A stretch of DNA of 64,000 bases, taken from positions 89,401 to 153,400 of the forward strand of contig NZ_AOHX01000046.1 of assembly GCF_000337735.1 (NCBI RefSeq). The letters are read 5' to 3'. The first letter of the stretch is position 1, and the number at the start of each line of letters is the position of its first letter. The notes under the pieces are model-generated. The model made no database searches, was not told the origin of the DNA, and saw only the letters and a program-made list of their open reading frames with translations. The position numbers and the translations under genes were made by a program. Below are positions 55,436 through 64,000 of the stretch, in pieces. This DNA is from Natronorubrum sulfidifaciens JCM 14089. Its GTDB lineage: Archaea > Halobacteriota > Halobacteria > Halobacteriales > Natrialbaceae.

Positions 55436-56557
55436 ATGAATAGACGACGACTGCTAGCGACACTTGGAGCCGTTCCGACGATCGCTATCGCGGGTTGTAC
55501 GAGTAGTACCGACGCCGACGAAGCCGAGGGCGACGATACCGACGATGAAAGCGACGACGACAGTACCGACGACACCACCGAAGGGGACAGTGAGCCGTCG
55601 TTGGACGACTTCGAGTTCCCGGAGCACGCGAGTCGGACCGAGATCGACGCGGTCACCTTCGCTGACGCCCACATCGAGACGATCTACGACACTGGCTCAG
55701 CTACCGTCTCGAGCAGTCGTGGGCGCGAGTTCGAACGCCATTCGGACGAAGAGCAAACCGAGTCACGAATATCGACGGACGGGGTTCATGCGACTCGAGA
55801 CACAGACCGCTACGAAGAACAGGTCTGGACACTTCACGGCGAGTCTAGCGGGCTGTTCCGTCGTGAGGGCGGCTTCCGAGAGGAGTATCAGATTACATCG
55901 GACGCACCGAGCACGAGTGACTTCCTCGAGGAACGCACCATCGAACAGTTCGTCTCGGGGTTCGAATTCGGCGAAGCGACGGCGGTAGTCGACGTCGACG
56001 GCACGCTCACTGCCCAGTACGACGTGACGTCTATCGCCGACTCGAACGCACTTGAGCGATTGGTTCACTCCGAGTCCGTCGATGAGGCAACGGGATCACT
56101 GTTCATCACCGAAGACGGCATTGTGAGACGATTCAGGTACGACATCGAGTATCAATTCCCCCAAGAATCGGGGCGAGAAACGGCCGAAATAACGTATCAC
56201 GGCGTCGGGGACACAACGGCGACAGAACCGAACTGGGCGAACACTGCCCGTTCAGAGGGACGGCAGTTTACGCCGAGCAAAACCGACGACGGCTATCTCG
56301 AACTCGAATTCGTCAACGGCGCTCCGATCCCCGCAGGTTCGGATGTCAGTGTTAATATCAGGGCTGGAAACGACCACCTGCGGCTACCGGAAGAATTGAC
56401 AGTCGGCGACCGGATCGTCGTCGCAGTCGACGGCGAGAGTCTGTCGGCCGCCATAAACGAGACACCAGCATCATCGAGCAACATCGATGCTCGATACGCC
56501 CATCTCAGCATCCGAAATGACGGCTTCCCGATCTACGAAGGATCGATTCCCCTGTGA
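55436..56557 (+). CDS. TAT-exported lipoprotein of unknown function
   Basis: 373 residues. The signal NRRRLLATLGAVPTIAIAGC has a twin Arg pair, a hydrophobic core and a lipobox (IAGC, Cys20), so it should be exported by TAT and lipid-anchored. An acidic Asp/Thr/Ser linker (about 22-60) follows, then a beta-rich domain of about 300 residues with no family I recognise. The upstream 100 nt are extremely AT-rich with several TATA candidates, and its base composition is lower in GC than neighbours. It may be a strain-specific surface protein. Confidence 0.8.
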   Translation: MNRRRLLATLGAVPTIAIAGCTSSTDADEAEGDDTDDESDDDSTDDTTEGDSEPSLDDFEFPEHASRTEIDAVTFADAHIETIYDTGSATVSSSRGREFERHSDEEQTESRISTDGVHATRDTDRYEEQVWTLHGESSGLFRREGGFREEYQITSDAPSTSDFLEERTIEQFVSGFEFGEATAVVDVDGTLTAQYDVTSIADSNALERLVHSESVDEATGSLFITEDGIVRRFRYDIEYQFPQESGRETAEITYHGVGDTTATEPNWANTARSEGRQFTPSKTDDGYLELEFVNGAPIPAGSDVSVNIRAGNDHLRLPEELTVGDRIVVAVDGESLSAAINETPASSSNIDARYAHLSIRNDGFPIYEGSIPL

Positions 56558-56599
56558 TGCCGTGGATAGCTGCGATCAGAGGTAGCCGATCGCAGCTGA

Positions 56600-56827
56600 T
56601 CAGTCCCGATCCGTCTCGCTCCAATCGCAGTCCTGACATTTCCAACCCGTGATAAACTCGGTCACGGAGGGCATGTAGCCAACTGTCAGGACGTTGCCCT
56701 CGCAATCGGGACAGTCCCTGTCGGCGTCTTGGATCGCTTCGGTTTCCATGACGGAGTCGCCCTCGATGAGTTCCGCGAGTTTCTTGCCCGTGACCATTCG
56801 CCCTTGCACGACGCGATTCTCGCTCAT
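56600..56827 (-). CDS. Small zinc-ribbon-like protein (DUF5795-like)
   Basis: 75 residues. VVQGRMVTGKKLAELIEGDSVMETEAIQDADRD leads into CPDC (about 40-43) and CQDC (about 65-68), a four-Cys zinc site. Such haloarchaeal proteins are recalled as DUF5795, unverified. The mobile Cys-pair spacing of about 20 residues is like transcription-factor zinc ribbons. Function unknown. ATG 56827; divergent from the tRNA gene. Confidence 0.78.
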   Translation of the reverse strand: MSENRVVQGRMVTGKKLAELIEGDSVMETEAIQDADRDCPDCEGNVLTVGYMPSVTEFITGWKCQDCDWSETDRD

Positions 56828-56967
56828 ACTCGAGTCGTTGGCTCGGCGTTCCTAAGCGCTTCCGGTCACCGCAGTGGCCTGCCGGCTCGAGGCGCCTGAT
56901 TTCGGTGCACTCGAGCGATTCGGACCCAGCCTCGAGCCGCCGACGAACTGAATCGAAAATCGGACGA

Positions 56968-56972
56968 TTTAA
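56968..56972 (+). promoter_or_regulatory. TATA-like box of tRNA-Leu
   Basis: TTTAA, within GATTTAACC, lies 30-34 nt upstream of the mature tRNA 5' end. Confidence 0.4.
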
Positions 56973-57001
56973 CCTCACGAGGGGGCAATGACCGATTGCG
57001 T

Positions 57002-57084
57002 GCGAGGGTAGCCAAGCGGCCAACGGCGGCGGACTCAAGATCCGCTCGTGTAGACGTTCGTGGGTTCGATTCCCTCCCCTCGCA
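57002..57084 (+). tRNA. tRNA-Leu (anticodon CAA)
   Basis: 83-nt class II tRNA. Acceptor stem GCGAGGG pairs with CCCTCGC, discriminator A, no encoded CCA. The anticodon stem GCGGA/TCCGC closes the loop CTCAAGA with anticodon CAA, reading UUG. A long variable arm (about 15 nt) and the T-loop TTCGATT are present. The 50:64 pair of the T stem looks like a T-T mismatch. No intron is apparent. A TTTAA box about 30 nt upstream (56968-56972) is the likely promoter. Confidence 0.92.
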
Positions 57085-57239
57085 CTGTCACACAGTGCGG
57101 CAAGAGCAGTATCTTGCCCTCGCAAACTTCTGAGACGACCCATATCGGAGAGCGACAGCGCCGTCGATCCGCTGTCACGACCGCCAGTTGCAATTGCGTA
57201 TCGAACAGTTATCTCCCGGGCCGTAGAACAGAGATTCGC

Positions 57240-57557
57240 ATGTCCCCGGAATCAGAGAGTGACGAGGACGTAGACGCTGAAGAGGCCGAAAGCGACGAAG
57301 AGGAATCGGGACGCGAACTCGAGTACGAACGCTATCTCGCTCGTGAGGAGGTGGTCGACCACCTCGAGTCGTTCCTCGAGGGGTTTGACGACGGCGAGAC
57401 CGTCACGATCTCCTTTGGCGATGAGACCGTCGAGTTCGACGCCCCGCCACACATGCAGTTCGAAGTGGAGTACGAGGAACACGGAGACCAACGCGAACTC
57501 GAGTTCGAACTCGAGTGGCGCGTCCAGGACGAAGACTTCGAGATTGGGGCCGAGTAA
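57240..57557 (+). CDS. amphi-Trp domain protein, second copy
   Basis: 105 residues. An acidic disordered start (about 1-27) precedes the domain: EYERYLAREEVVDHLESFLEGFDDGETVTISFGDETVEFDAPP and the closing ELEFELEWRVQ with the conserved Trp. It parallels the protein at 15727-15975. Function unknown. ATG 57240, about 30 nt downstream of a TTATC promoter-like element, just after the tRNA. Confidence 0.8.
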   Translation: MSPESESDEDVDAEEAESDEEESGRELEYERYLAREEVVDHLESFLEGFDDGETVTISFGDETVEFDAPPHMQFEVEYEEHGDQRELEFELEWRVQDEDFEIGAE

Positions 57558-57651
57558 GCCAACCACGACGGAAGCCGCGGCCTGCTCGAGCGCACATCGA
57601 GACCGTGTTGAAGTCCAACCCCTTTTGGGATAGGCCCGCCGACGGGAGACA

Positions 57652-58461
57652 ATGAGCGAACGCGAAGACGAGTCTCGGCGAGCGGGCGTCGCGCTCCGTG
57701 CGGCGACCGCGGGGGCGGACGTCGCGGCGGCGTCGTTTCGAACGGACCTCGAGGTCGAACGAAAGGACGCGAAGACGGACGTCGTCACGCAGGTCGATCG
57801 GAACGCCCAGACGCGGGTAATCGAGGTCCTCGAGGACGCGTTTCCGTCGGACCCGATCGTCGGCGAGGAAGCGGACGCGTTGAAACGGGTTCCCGAAACG
57901 GGACCGGCCTGGATCGTCGACCCCATCGACGGGACGAACAACTACGTCAGCGGGACTCGCGCGTTCGGGACGGTCGTCGCCGCGGTCCGCGACGGCGAAC
58001 CGGTCGCTGCGGCGACGGTCTGTCCAGCGCTGGGGGATACGTACCGCGTCGGTCCCGACGGTGCGTTTCGTAACGACGAGCCGCTTTCAGTGAGCGACTG
58101 CAGCGATCCGGAGGCTGCGACCGTCTGTCCGACGTTCTGGTGGGATTTCGACCACCGCGAGGAGTACGCCGCGGCGACGCGGGCCATCGTCGAACGCTTT
58201 GGCGATATGCGCCGCTTTGGCTGTGCCCAACTCGAGTTGGCGATGGTCGCGTCGGGTGCACTCGAGGGGACGATGACGAACCTGCGGACGAACCCGTGGG
58301 ACACCGTCGCTGGCGTCCAGTTGGTGCGGGAAGCCGGCGGAACCGTCACTGATCTCGAGGGGAACCGCTGGCGACACGACAGTACGGGGGTCGTGGCTTC
58401 GAACGGCGATCTTCACGACGAGCTGTGTGCTGCCACACGGACGATCGAAAGAACGATCTAA
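57652..58461 (+). CDS. Inositol monophosphatase family enzyme
   Basis: 269 residues. Metal-site motifs GEEADAL (Glu), WIVDPIDGTNNYVSG (DPIDGT) and NPWDTVAGVQLVREAGG (WDxAG) are all present. Archaeal members are often bifunctional fructose-1,6-bisphosphatase/inositol monophosphatases (gluconeogenesis or compatible-solute synthesis); the substrate is not decided here. ATG 57652. Upstream of the DUF63 gene on the same strand. Confidence 0.9.
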   Translation: MSEREDESRRAGVALRAATAGADVAAASFRTDLEVERKDAKTDVVTQVDRNAQTRVIEVLEDAFPSDPIVGEEADALKRVPETGPAWIVDPIDGTNNYVSGTRAFGTVVAAVRDGEPVAAATVCPALGDTYRVGPDGAFRNDEPLSVSDCSDPEAATVCPTFWWDFDHREEYAAATRAIVERFGDMRRFGCAQLELAMVASGALEGTMTNLRTNPWDTVAGVQLVREAGGTVTDLEGNRWRHDSTGVVASNGDLHDELCAATRTIERTI

Positions 58462-58533
58462 ACCGGTCGGCACGCCTTTCACGAACTGTCGAAAACCGGA
58501 AACGGTAAGCGCCCACCCCAACGGATATCGGTC

Positions 58534-59655
58534 ATGGACGAGTTTATCGAACGGTACGGCCCTGAGCGGGTATGGGCCGCGACCGTTGTCCTCCTCGCTG
58601 TTGGGGTCACACTCGCTGCCTGGGTGTTTCCACAGCGCGTGTACGTCGACATCATCTGGCAGTATTTCTGGGGGCCAGTGGTCGCCGACGCACATGGCTG
58701 GAGCTGTATCGCGTGGGCGGGCGGTGAACAGATACACTGCAATGAGGCGACTGGCGACTTCGGGCCAACCGCTGCGCCGGGGTACACTGCCATCTCCTAC
58801 GCCGGCTACATCCCGACGCTCATCCTGATGGCGATCGGGATCCTGTTTGTGCTTCGCCGCCTCGAGATCGGTAGCTTCCGCGGGGGCTTTTTCGCACTGT
58901 TCCCGTTCATGCTCTTCGGTGGGACGCTCCGAACGGTCGAGGACGCGAACGTGGCTACCTACCGCGAGACGGGCGAACTCGCCATTCAGCTGCCGTGGTC
59001 TGGGTTCCTGATCAGTCCGTTGATCTACTTTACAGTGGCGCTCATTGCGCTTGTCGCGCTCGTTGGCGCCGTCTCTCTCGAGCGCAACGGTTCCGTCTCG
59101 AGGTACGAGTATCCACTCTTCGGGATCGGCGCGGCCGTCCTCGCCGTAACGCTTGGCTGGCTTGGCTATCTCGCCGCAACGACGGCGTACGTCTCGTTTT
59201 ACCCTTCGATCCCGGCGATCGTCCTCACCGCCGCGACCGTCTCGACTGCACTCGTCTGGTGGGGTATCACGCGGTTTGCACCCGAACTAAATCGGGGGAC
59301 GGAGACCATGGGTATCGTCGTCATCTGGGCCCATGCAGTCGATGGCTTTGCAAACCAGCTCATGCTGGATTGGTCGCACGTCTGGGGACTCAGCTACGCC
59401 CCAAAACATCCGGTCAACGACGCGATCGTCACGTACACTGGCTCTATCGTCCCTGCCAGCATTACCAGCGTCATCGGTGAGGCCTGGCCGTTCGCGCTGT
59501 TGAAGCTCGCTGCCCCCGTCTTCATCATCTGGATCTTCAACGAGGAGATCTTCGACGAGAACCCGCGCTTTGCGATCTTGATGATGATCACGGTCGTCGC
59601 CGTCGGTCTCGGACCCGGAACCCGTGACATGCTTCGGGCGACGTTCGGTATCTGA
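58534..59655 (+). CDS. DUF63 family membrane protein
   Basis: 373 residues, about nine to ten hydrophobic helices, e.g. [40 protein letters not shown] and [25 protein letters not shown] and [16 protein letters not shown] are conserved in DUF63, an archaeal family without known activity; the acidic/His residues inside helices suggest an enzyme or transporter. ATG 58534, 72 nt after the previous gene. Confidence 0.85.
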   Translation: MDEFIERYGPERVWAATVVLLAVGVTLAAWVFPQRVYVDIIWQYFWGPVVADAHGWSCIAWAGGEQIHCNEATGDFGPTAAPGYTAISYAGYIPTLILMAIGILFVLRRLEIGSFRGGFFALFPFMLFGGTLRTVEDANVATYRETGELAIQLPWSGFLISPLIYFTVALIALVALVGAVSLERNGSVSRYEYPLFGIGAAVLAVTLGWLGYLAATTAYVSFYPSIPAIVLTAATVSTALVWWGITRFAPELNRGTETMGIVVIWAHAVDGFANQLMLDWSHVWGLSYAPKHPVNDAIVTYTGSIVPASITSVIGEAWPFALLKLAAPVFIIWIFNEEIFDENPRFAILMMITVVAVGLGPGTRDMLRATFGI

Positions 59656-59993
59656 CGACGAAACGGGAACCGAATCGAGCACCGGCCCGCCGTGCGATGA
59701 GGGGGTCGGTGACGACCGGGCTCACCGTGACTCGAGGGTATGGCAACTGTAGACACTGTTTTATCTGCTCTCTGCGGGCAAACGAACCAGTTAAGGGGTG
59801 GGTGCCACATCGCCAACTATGTGTGACTGTATGCTCGATCAGACGCAACTCTCGGTTTCGGGCGACGGTGTTCCGAACCGGGCCTCGAGTGCCAGCGGAT
59901 GAGTTCGAGCAATCGTTTATTAAACACTGATGATAACACAATGATACAGATCGACTTATTGCGTTTCGACGGCCGAGTACGGAGGCGAGGACA
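59656..59993. other. 338-nt intergenic region before the amino-acid permease
   Basis: A TTTATTAAA-type AT-rich stretch near 59913-59930 and a Shine-Dalgarno GGAGGCG (59981-59987, 6 nt before ATG 59994) serve the permease. A 27-codon frame at 59819-59902 has a GTTAAGGG box about 30 nt before it, but it is too short to judge. Nothing else is recognised. Confidence 0.45.
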
Positions 59994-62357
59994 ATGACCG
60001 GGGGCGACGAAGAACTCGCCAAGGACCTCGGACTCGTCTCCGCGCTCGCGATCGGGATCGGGACGATGGTCGGTGCGGGGATCTTCGTGCTGCCCGGCAT
60101 CGCTGCACAGCAAGCAGGTCCGGTGGTCGTTATCTCGTTTATTATCGGTGGCCTAATCGCCATGATAAACGCGATCACGGTGAGCGAACTCGGTACGGCG
60201 ATGCCGAAAGCCGGCGGCGCGTACTACTACATCAATCGCGCGCTCGGTCCCCTGTTCGGTTCGATCTCGGGGATGGGCGACTGGATCGGCCTCGCCTTCG
60301 CGAGTGCGTTTTATGCCATCGGCTTCGGTGGATATCTCGCTGACCTGCTCGATGGCGTCGTCGTCCCGGTCCCCGGACTCGGGGAACTCGCATTGCTCCC
60401 GACGATTGTGCTTGGACCGATCGTTCTCACTGACATTCAGATCGGAGCTATCGTTGCCGGGGCCGTGTTCGTCGGGGTCAACTACATGGGTGCAAAAGAG
60501 ACCGGTGGCATCCAGACTGCTATCGTCACGCTCTTGCTCGGCATCCTCACGATCTTCGCCATCGTCGGCTTCTTCTCGTTCGACTGGGGCACCGTCACCG
60601 TTGATGGCAGCTACACGCCCGAGGGAACGGCGGCGATCCTCCCCGGTGCAGCGCTCGTGTTCGTCTCCTATCTCGGCTATGCGAAAATCGCGACGATCGG
60701 TGAGGAACTCAAAAACCCCGGCCGAAACCTCCCGATCGCGATCATCGGCAGCGTCGGCATCGTGATGGTCATCTACACGATTCTCGTCGGCCTCCTGATG
60801 GGACTGATCCCCCACGAGGAGTTCTTCCTCGAGGAAGTCGAGAACGCACCGATGTCGTACGCCGCCCAGATCGTCTTCGACTACCAGTTTGCGGTTGCTG
60901 GACTGGAGTTCTCGATTCTCGGGGTTGGGGTGACCTCGATTACGCTTGCCGCGTTGCTTGCAACGGCCTCGAGTGCGAACGCCTCGATTCTCGCGTCGGC
61001 CCGGATCAACTTCGCGATGGGCCGTGACAAGATCGTCACGCCGAAACTCAACGAGATCCACCCGCGGTTCGCGACGCCGTACCGATCGATCGCCGTCACT
61101 GGGGGGATGATAATCGTCTTCATTATCGGCCTCGGGGAGACCGTCGAAATCCTCTCGAGTGCAGCGAGTGTGCTCCACCTCGTCGTCTATGGGCTGATCA
61201 ACGCCTCGCTGATCGTCTTCCGCGAGACGAACCCGCCGGAGTACGACCCGGACTTCGAGGTTCCGTTCTACCCGTTCACGCCGATTGCCGGCTTCGTCCT
61301 CTCGCTCGGACTGATCTACTTCATGGACCCGCTCGCGATCGCGATCAGTGCGGTGTTCGTCATCTTCGCCATCGTCTGGTACTTCGTGTACGCACGAACG
61401 AAGACCGACCGCGAGGGGATCCTGAGCAACTACATCCTCTCTCGACCCGAAGAGATGCCCGACGCCGCCGTCTCCGCAGCAAACGTCGCTAAACCGACCG
61501 AGGAGAGCGACTACACCGTGGTCGTCCCGGTCTCGAACCCACGAACGGAGTCGACGTTGCTGTCGCTGGCAAGCGTGCTCGCGAAAGCCAACGGCGGCAG
61601 GGTCAAAGCCGTCCACATCGTCGAAGTTCCCGACCAGACGCCGCTGCGGGAAGGCTCCGAACACATTCGCCGAATCGACGAAGAATCGCAGCGATTGATG
61701 AATCAGGTCCGTGAGAGTACGGAAACGCTCGACGTTCCCGTCGACGTTCGGACCGTCGTCTCCCACCGCTCGTTCGAAGAGGTGTTCAACGTGGCTCGCC
61801 GCGAAGAGGCCGACACCGTCGTTATGGGCTGGGGGCCCGGCCGACCGTGGAGTGCAGGCCGTGCAGAACGCCCGCTCGACGAGTTGACTCACGACCTTCC
61901 GTGTGACTTCCTCGTGCTCAACGACCGCGGCCTCGAGCCTGATCGCGTGCTGGTCCCGACCGCTGGTGGGCCGGACTCCGAACTCAGCGCCGAGGTTGCC
62001 AGATACATGCGCGATCAACTCGGCTCCGAGATCACGCTCTTACACGTCGTCGACGAGGGCGACCAAGCGGAGGGGGAGGCGTTCCTCTCCGAGTGGGCAG
62101 CCGATCGCAACCTCGAGGACGCGACGCTTCGGATCGACACGTCGGTCGATGTCGAGGACGCGATCGCGACGGCGGCTCGAGAACACTCACTGATCATCAT
62201 CGGTGCCACGGAACGCGGACTCCTCTCGCGTCTGCTTCGTGGATCGCTCGCCTACGACGTCGTCAACGAGGTCGAGTGTTCGGTGCTGTTAGCCGAGCGT
62301 CCGACGAAACGCTCGCTCTGGGATCGACTCTTTGGCAAGCGGTTCGACGACGAGTAA
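59994..62357 (+). CDS. Amino-acid permease with two C-terminal universal-stress domains
   Basis: 787 residues. Residues about 1-475 are an APC-superfamily transporter with 12 helices, starting GLVSALAIGIGTMVGAGIFVLPG. A USP domain follows at about 506-640 (YTVVVPVSNPRTESTLLSLA) and a second at about 649-770 (RVLVPTAGGPDSELSAEVAR), whose GATERGLLSRLLRGS fits the ATP-binding USP type. Haloarchaeal permeases often have one or two USP tails, probably sensing ATP or stress. GGAGGCG precedes the ATG. The trkA-type gene follows, convergent. Confidence 0.92.
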   Translation: MTGGDEELAKDLGLVSALAIGIGTMVGAGIFVLPGIAAQQAGPVVVISFIIGGLIAMINAITVSELGTAMPKAGGAYYYINRALGPLFGSISGMGDWIGLAFASAFYAIGFGGYLADLLDGVVVPVPGLGELALLPTIVLGPIVLTDIQIGAIVAGAVFVGVNYMGAKETGGIQTAIVTLLLGILTIFAIVGFFSFDWGTVTVDGSYTPEGTAAILPGAALVFVSYLGYAKIATIGEELKNPGRNLPIAIIGSVGIVMVIYTILVGLLMGLIPHEEFFLEEVENAPMSYAAQIVFDYQFAVAGLEFSILGVGVTSITLAALLATASSANASILASARINFAMGRDKIVTPKLNEIHPRFATPYRSIAVTGGMIIVFIIGLGETVEILSSAASVLHLVVYGLINASLIVFRETNPPEYDPDFEVPFYPFTPIAGFVLSLGLIYFMDPLAIAISAVFVIFAIVWYFVYARTKTDREGILSNYILSRPEEMPDAAVSAANVAKPTEESDYTVVVPVSNPRTESTLLSLASVLAKANGGRVKAVHIVEVPDQTPLREGSEHIRRIDEESQRLMNQVRESTETLDVPVDVRTVVSHRSFEEVFNVARREEADTVVMGWGPGRPWSAGRAERPLDELTHDLPCDFLVLNDRGLEPDRVLVPTAGGPDSELSAEVARYMRDQLGSEITLLHVVDEGDQAEGEAFLSEWAADRNLEDATLRIDTSVDVEDAIATAAREHSLIIIGATERGLLSRLLRGSLAYDVVNEVECSVLLAERPTKRSLWDRLFGKRFDDE

Positions 62358-62479
62358 CGACGTCGATCCGCTCTCCGTTCGGCGACTGTATTTCACGGCG
62401 GTTTCGAGACCAGCACGCGATCGGGCTCGAGCGCTGCGTGGCTTTCGTGATAGGATGGGGTCTTGGCAGTGTCGATGGC

Positions 62480-63814
62480 TCACAACACCGAGGAGACCTC
62501 GTCGAGGACAGCTGCGTCGATAAAGAGGACGACGTGATCGCCGGCCTGTGGCACCGTCGTTCCGCGGGGTGTGATGAGTTCGCCCCCTCGAGAGATCGCC
62601 CCGATGACGACACAGTCGGGAAGATCACGCATCGACTCCTCGATCTTTCGACCCGTGAGGGCGCTTTCGTGGCCCAGTTCGATCTCGATGACTTCGGCAC
62701 GGTCGTGTTCTAACATCGCGATCTTCTCGGTCTGGTCGGTTCGGGTGAAACGGACGATCTCCTCGGCTGTCTCCTCGCGTGGGTTGATCGCGACGTCGAT
62801 CCCGACGGTCTCGAAGAGGTCCGTGTATTCGGTGTTCTCGATGATCGCGACCGTCCGATCAACGCCGACCCGGCGGGCGAGCAGCGAAACGAGCAGGTTC
62901 TTCTCGTCGCTGTCGAGGGCGGCGACGACGATATCCGCTTCATCGATATGCTCGCGGGAGAGAAACTCCGTGTCCGTCGCATCGCTTTCCATGACGAACG
63001 TGTGGGGAAGCGCCTCAGCGATCTCGCGAGCGCGGTCGTGATCCCGTTCGACCAGTCGCGGCTCGAATCCGTGGGCTTCGAACTCGCGGGCGGCCTGAAA
63101 GCCGATCTCGCTGCCCCCGACGATCACCACGTCGTCCGCACTCGAGGTCGTATCACAGACGGTCGCCATCGCGAACTCCTTGACCGAACTGGGGCTGCCG
63201 ATGACGACGATCCGGTCGCTGGCCTGAAAGACGGTTTCGCCCTTGGCGACGATCATCTCGTCGTCCCGGAAGACGCCGGCGAACGTCATCGAATCGTACT
63301 TGTCGGCGTCCCTGACGCGGTTTCCGATCAAGGGACTTTCAGACCCGATCTCGAACTCGGCCATCCTGACGAGCCCGCCGGCGAACATCTCGACGTCCTG
63401 CGCCCGCGGGAAGCCGGAAATCCGGAACACCGTCTGAGCGACCAGCAGATCGGTACAGACCATGAAATCCACGCCGAAGGCTCCCTCGGAGCCCTCCCAC
63501 GTGTTCAACAGCGTGCGGCGGCGGACGCGTGCGATGGTGAACGCATCGGTCGCGGTTTTTACCGTCCCACAGATGACGATGTTCGTTTCGTCGCTTTCGG
63601 TACACGCGATGATCAGATCTGCCTTCTCGAGACCTGCGTCCCGAAGCGTCTCGAGTTCCGTCCCGTCGCCCTGTACCGAGAGCACGTCGAACGAGTAGGT
63701 GATCTCTTCGGCGAGTTCCGGATCGCGCTCGATGACGGCGACGTCGTGTGATCCCTCGAGATTCGACGCGATCGATCGACCGACCTCGCCTGCACCGACA
63801 ATCAATACGTACAT
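62480..63814 (-). CDS. trkA: Trk-type K+ uptake regulator (TrkA)
   Basis: 444 residues. Two RCK halves, each a Rossmann NAD-binding domain plus a TrkA_C domain: LIVGAGEVGRSIASNL (about 4-19) with TrkA_C to about 220, and VIVGGSEIGFQAAREF (about 227-242) with ELGHESALTGRKIEESMRDL to the end. This is the cytosolic gate of Trk K+ channels, important for a salt-in halophile. The membrane TrkH subunit is not in the window. ATG 63814. Confidence 0.92.
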   Translation of the reverse strand: MYVLIVGAGEVGRSIASNLEGSHDVAVIERDPELAEEITYSFDVLSVQGDGTELETLRDAGLEKADLIIACTESDETNIVICGTVKTATDAFTIARVRRRTLLNTWEGSEGAFGVDFMVCTDLLVAQTVFRISGFPRAQDVEMFAGGLVRMAEFEIGSESPLIGNRVRDADKYDSMTFAGVFRDDEMIVAKGETVFQASDRIVVIGSPSSVKEFAMATVCDTTSSADDVVIVGGSEIGFQAAREFEAHGFEPRLVERDHDRAREIAEALPHTFVMESDATDTEFLSREHIDEADIVVAALDSDEKNLLVSLLARRVGVDRTVAIIENTEYTDLFETVGIDVAINPREETAEEIVRFTRTDQTEKIAMLEHDRAEVIEIELGHESALTGRKIEESMRDLPDCVVIGAISRGGELITPRGTTVPQAGDHVVLFIDAAVLDEVSSVL

Positions 63815-63988
63815 TGTTATTCCGCCCTCCGAGAGGACATACTTTCATGAGGGTTTCAGCGGCAGGGCGAAAGGCGTTACGACCAGCGAGCGCTGGACGC
63901 GGTCGCGTGTCTCGGAGACGACGCCACACCTGCCGTCTGTCGCCGGTTTCGAGAACGCATATACGAGCCCGGCCACCAAGGGATACGT

Positions 63989-64000
63989 ATGACAGATAAC
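63989..64000 (+). CDS. First four codons of the next gene (partial)
   Basis: ATG at 63989 begins MTDN and runs out of the window. A TATA-like CATATACG at about 63958-63965 lies 24-31 nt upstream, the usual leaderless distance, which supports a real start. Nothing can be said about the product. Confidence 0.35.

Noticed and set aside
59819..59902. 27-codon frame before the permease with two Cys near its start
   Set aside because: A TATA-like box is at a plausible distance, but the frame is too short and its second half too ordinary to support a claim.

Overview
This is a chromosomal stretch of an extremely halophilic archaeon, most likely a member of the Natrialbales (Natrinema/Haloterrigena-like). 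The evidence is a high-GC sequence whose real proteins are very acidic (rich in Asp, Glu and Thr), TATA boxes about 25-30 nt upstream of many start codons (leaderless-type transcripts), archaeal TFB, RNase P, SBDS and proteasome genes, haloarchaeal-only small proteins, a PGF-CTERM surface-protein tail, very frequent CTCGAG and scarce CTAG. The window is mostly ordinary core genome. I see no insertion sequence, prophage, CRISPR array, rRNA or replication origin.

Layout. 1-4.7 kb: tail of a PGF-CTERM surface protein, then the menaquinone genes menA-menC-menE and an NRDE protein. 4.8-10 kb: a MarR-like regulator, gatC-gatA, a TFB, a 41-residue zinc-finger protein, an alpha/beta hydrolase and an HTH-10 (Bat-type) regulator. 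10.4-15.6 kb: a membrane electron-transfer cluster (four-cluster Fe-S protein, NrfD-like anchor, two related small membrane proteins) followed by an Mrp-type Fe-S carrier ATPase; no molybdopterin catalytic subunit is present. 15.7-19.1 kb: amphi-Trp protein, a PHP phosphoesterase and AsnB-like pair, UPF0179 and DUF5820-type proteins. 19.7-27.4 kb: a tight operon of two PrkA-type AAA+ kinases, a YeaH/DUF444 protein and SpoVR. 27.4-32.3 kb: HEAT-repeat protein, YjbQ, glycerophosphodiesterase, response regulator, SDR, SNF-type Na+ symporter. 32.4-38.6 kb: propionyl/acetyl-CoA carboxylase genes pccB-pccX and, after some small genes and a nitrilase, pccA. 38.7-41.3 kb: a radical SAM/SPASM enzyme with its small partner, a MoaD-like protein ending in Cys-Cys, and a HalOD1 protein. 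41.3-46.9 kb: thioesterase, RNase H-like nuclease, coiled-coil protein, two-subunit thiolase, HflX, FUN14. 47-50.4 kb: the archaeal RNase P/proteasome/SBDS operon. 50.5-54 kb: TbsP-like regulator, a possible 39-residue new gene, and sucC-sucD. 54.3-64 kb: UbiA prenyltransferase, an orphan TAT lipoprotein, tRNA-Leu, amphi-Trp protein, inositol-phosphatase family enzyme, DUF63 protein, an amino-acid permease with two universal-stress domains, TrkA, and the first codons of the next gene.

How it fits together. The men genes supply menaquinone, which NrfD-type anchors normally exchange electrons with, and an Mrp ATPase suited to Fe-S delivery lies just downstream of that cluster. The carboxylase, thiolase and succinyl-CoA synthetase genes all belong to acyl-CoA metabolism (propionyl-CoA carboxylation, ketothiolase, TCA cycle). 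The most unusual items are the orphan Fe-S/NrfD module whose Fe-S protein carries a ~185-residue acidic insertion, the doubled-PrkA/YeaH/SpoVR operon, the radical SAM plus PaaB-like partner pair with a repeat-bearing promoter, the MoaD-like protein ending in CC, the thiolase with Ser in place of the nucleophilic Cys, and a short, self-contained transcription unit at about 51.6-51.77 kb.
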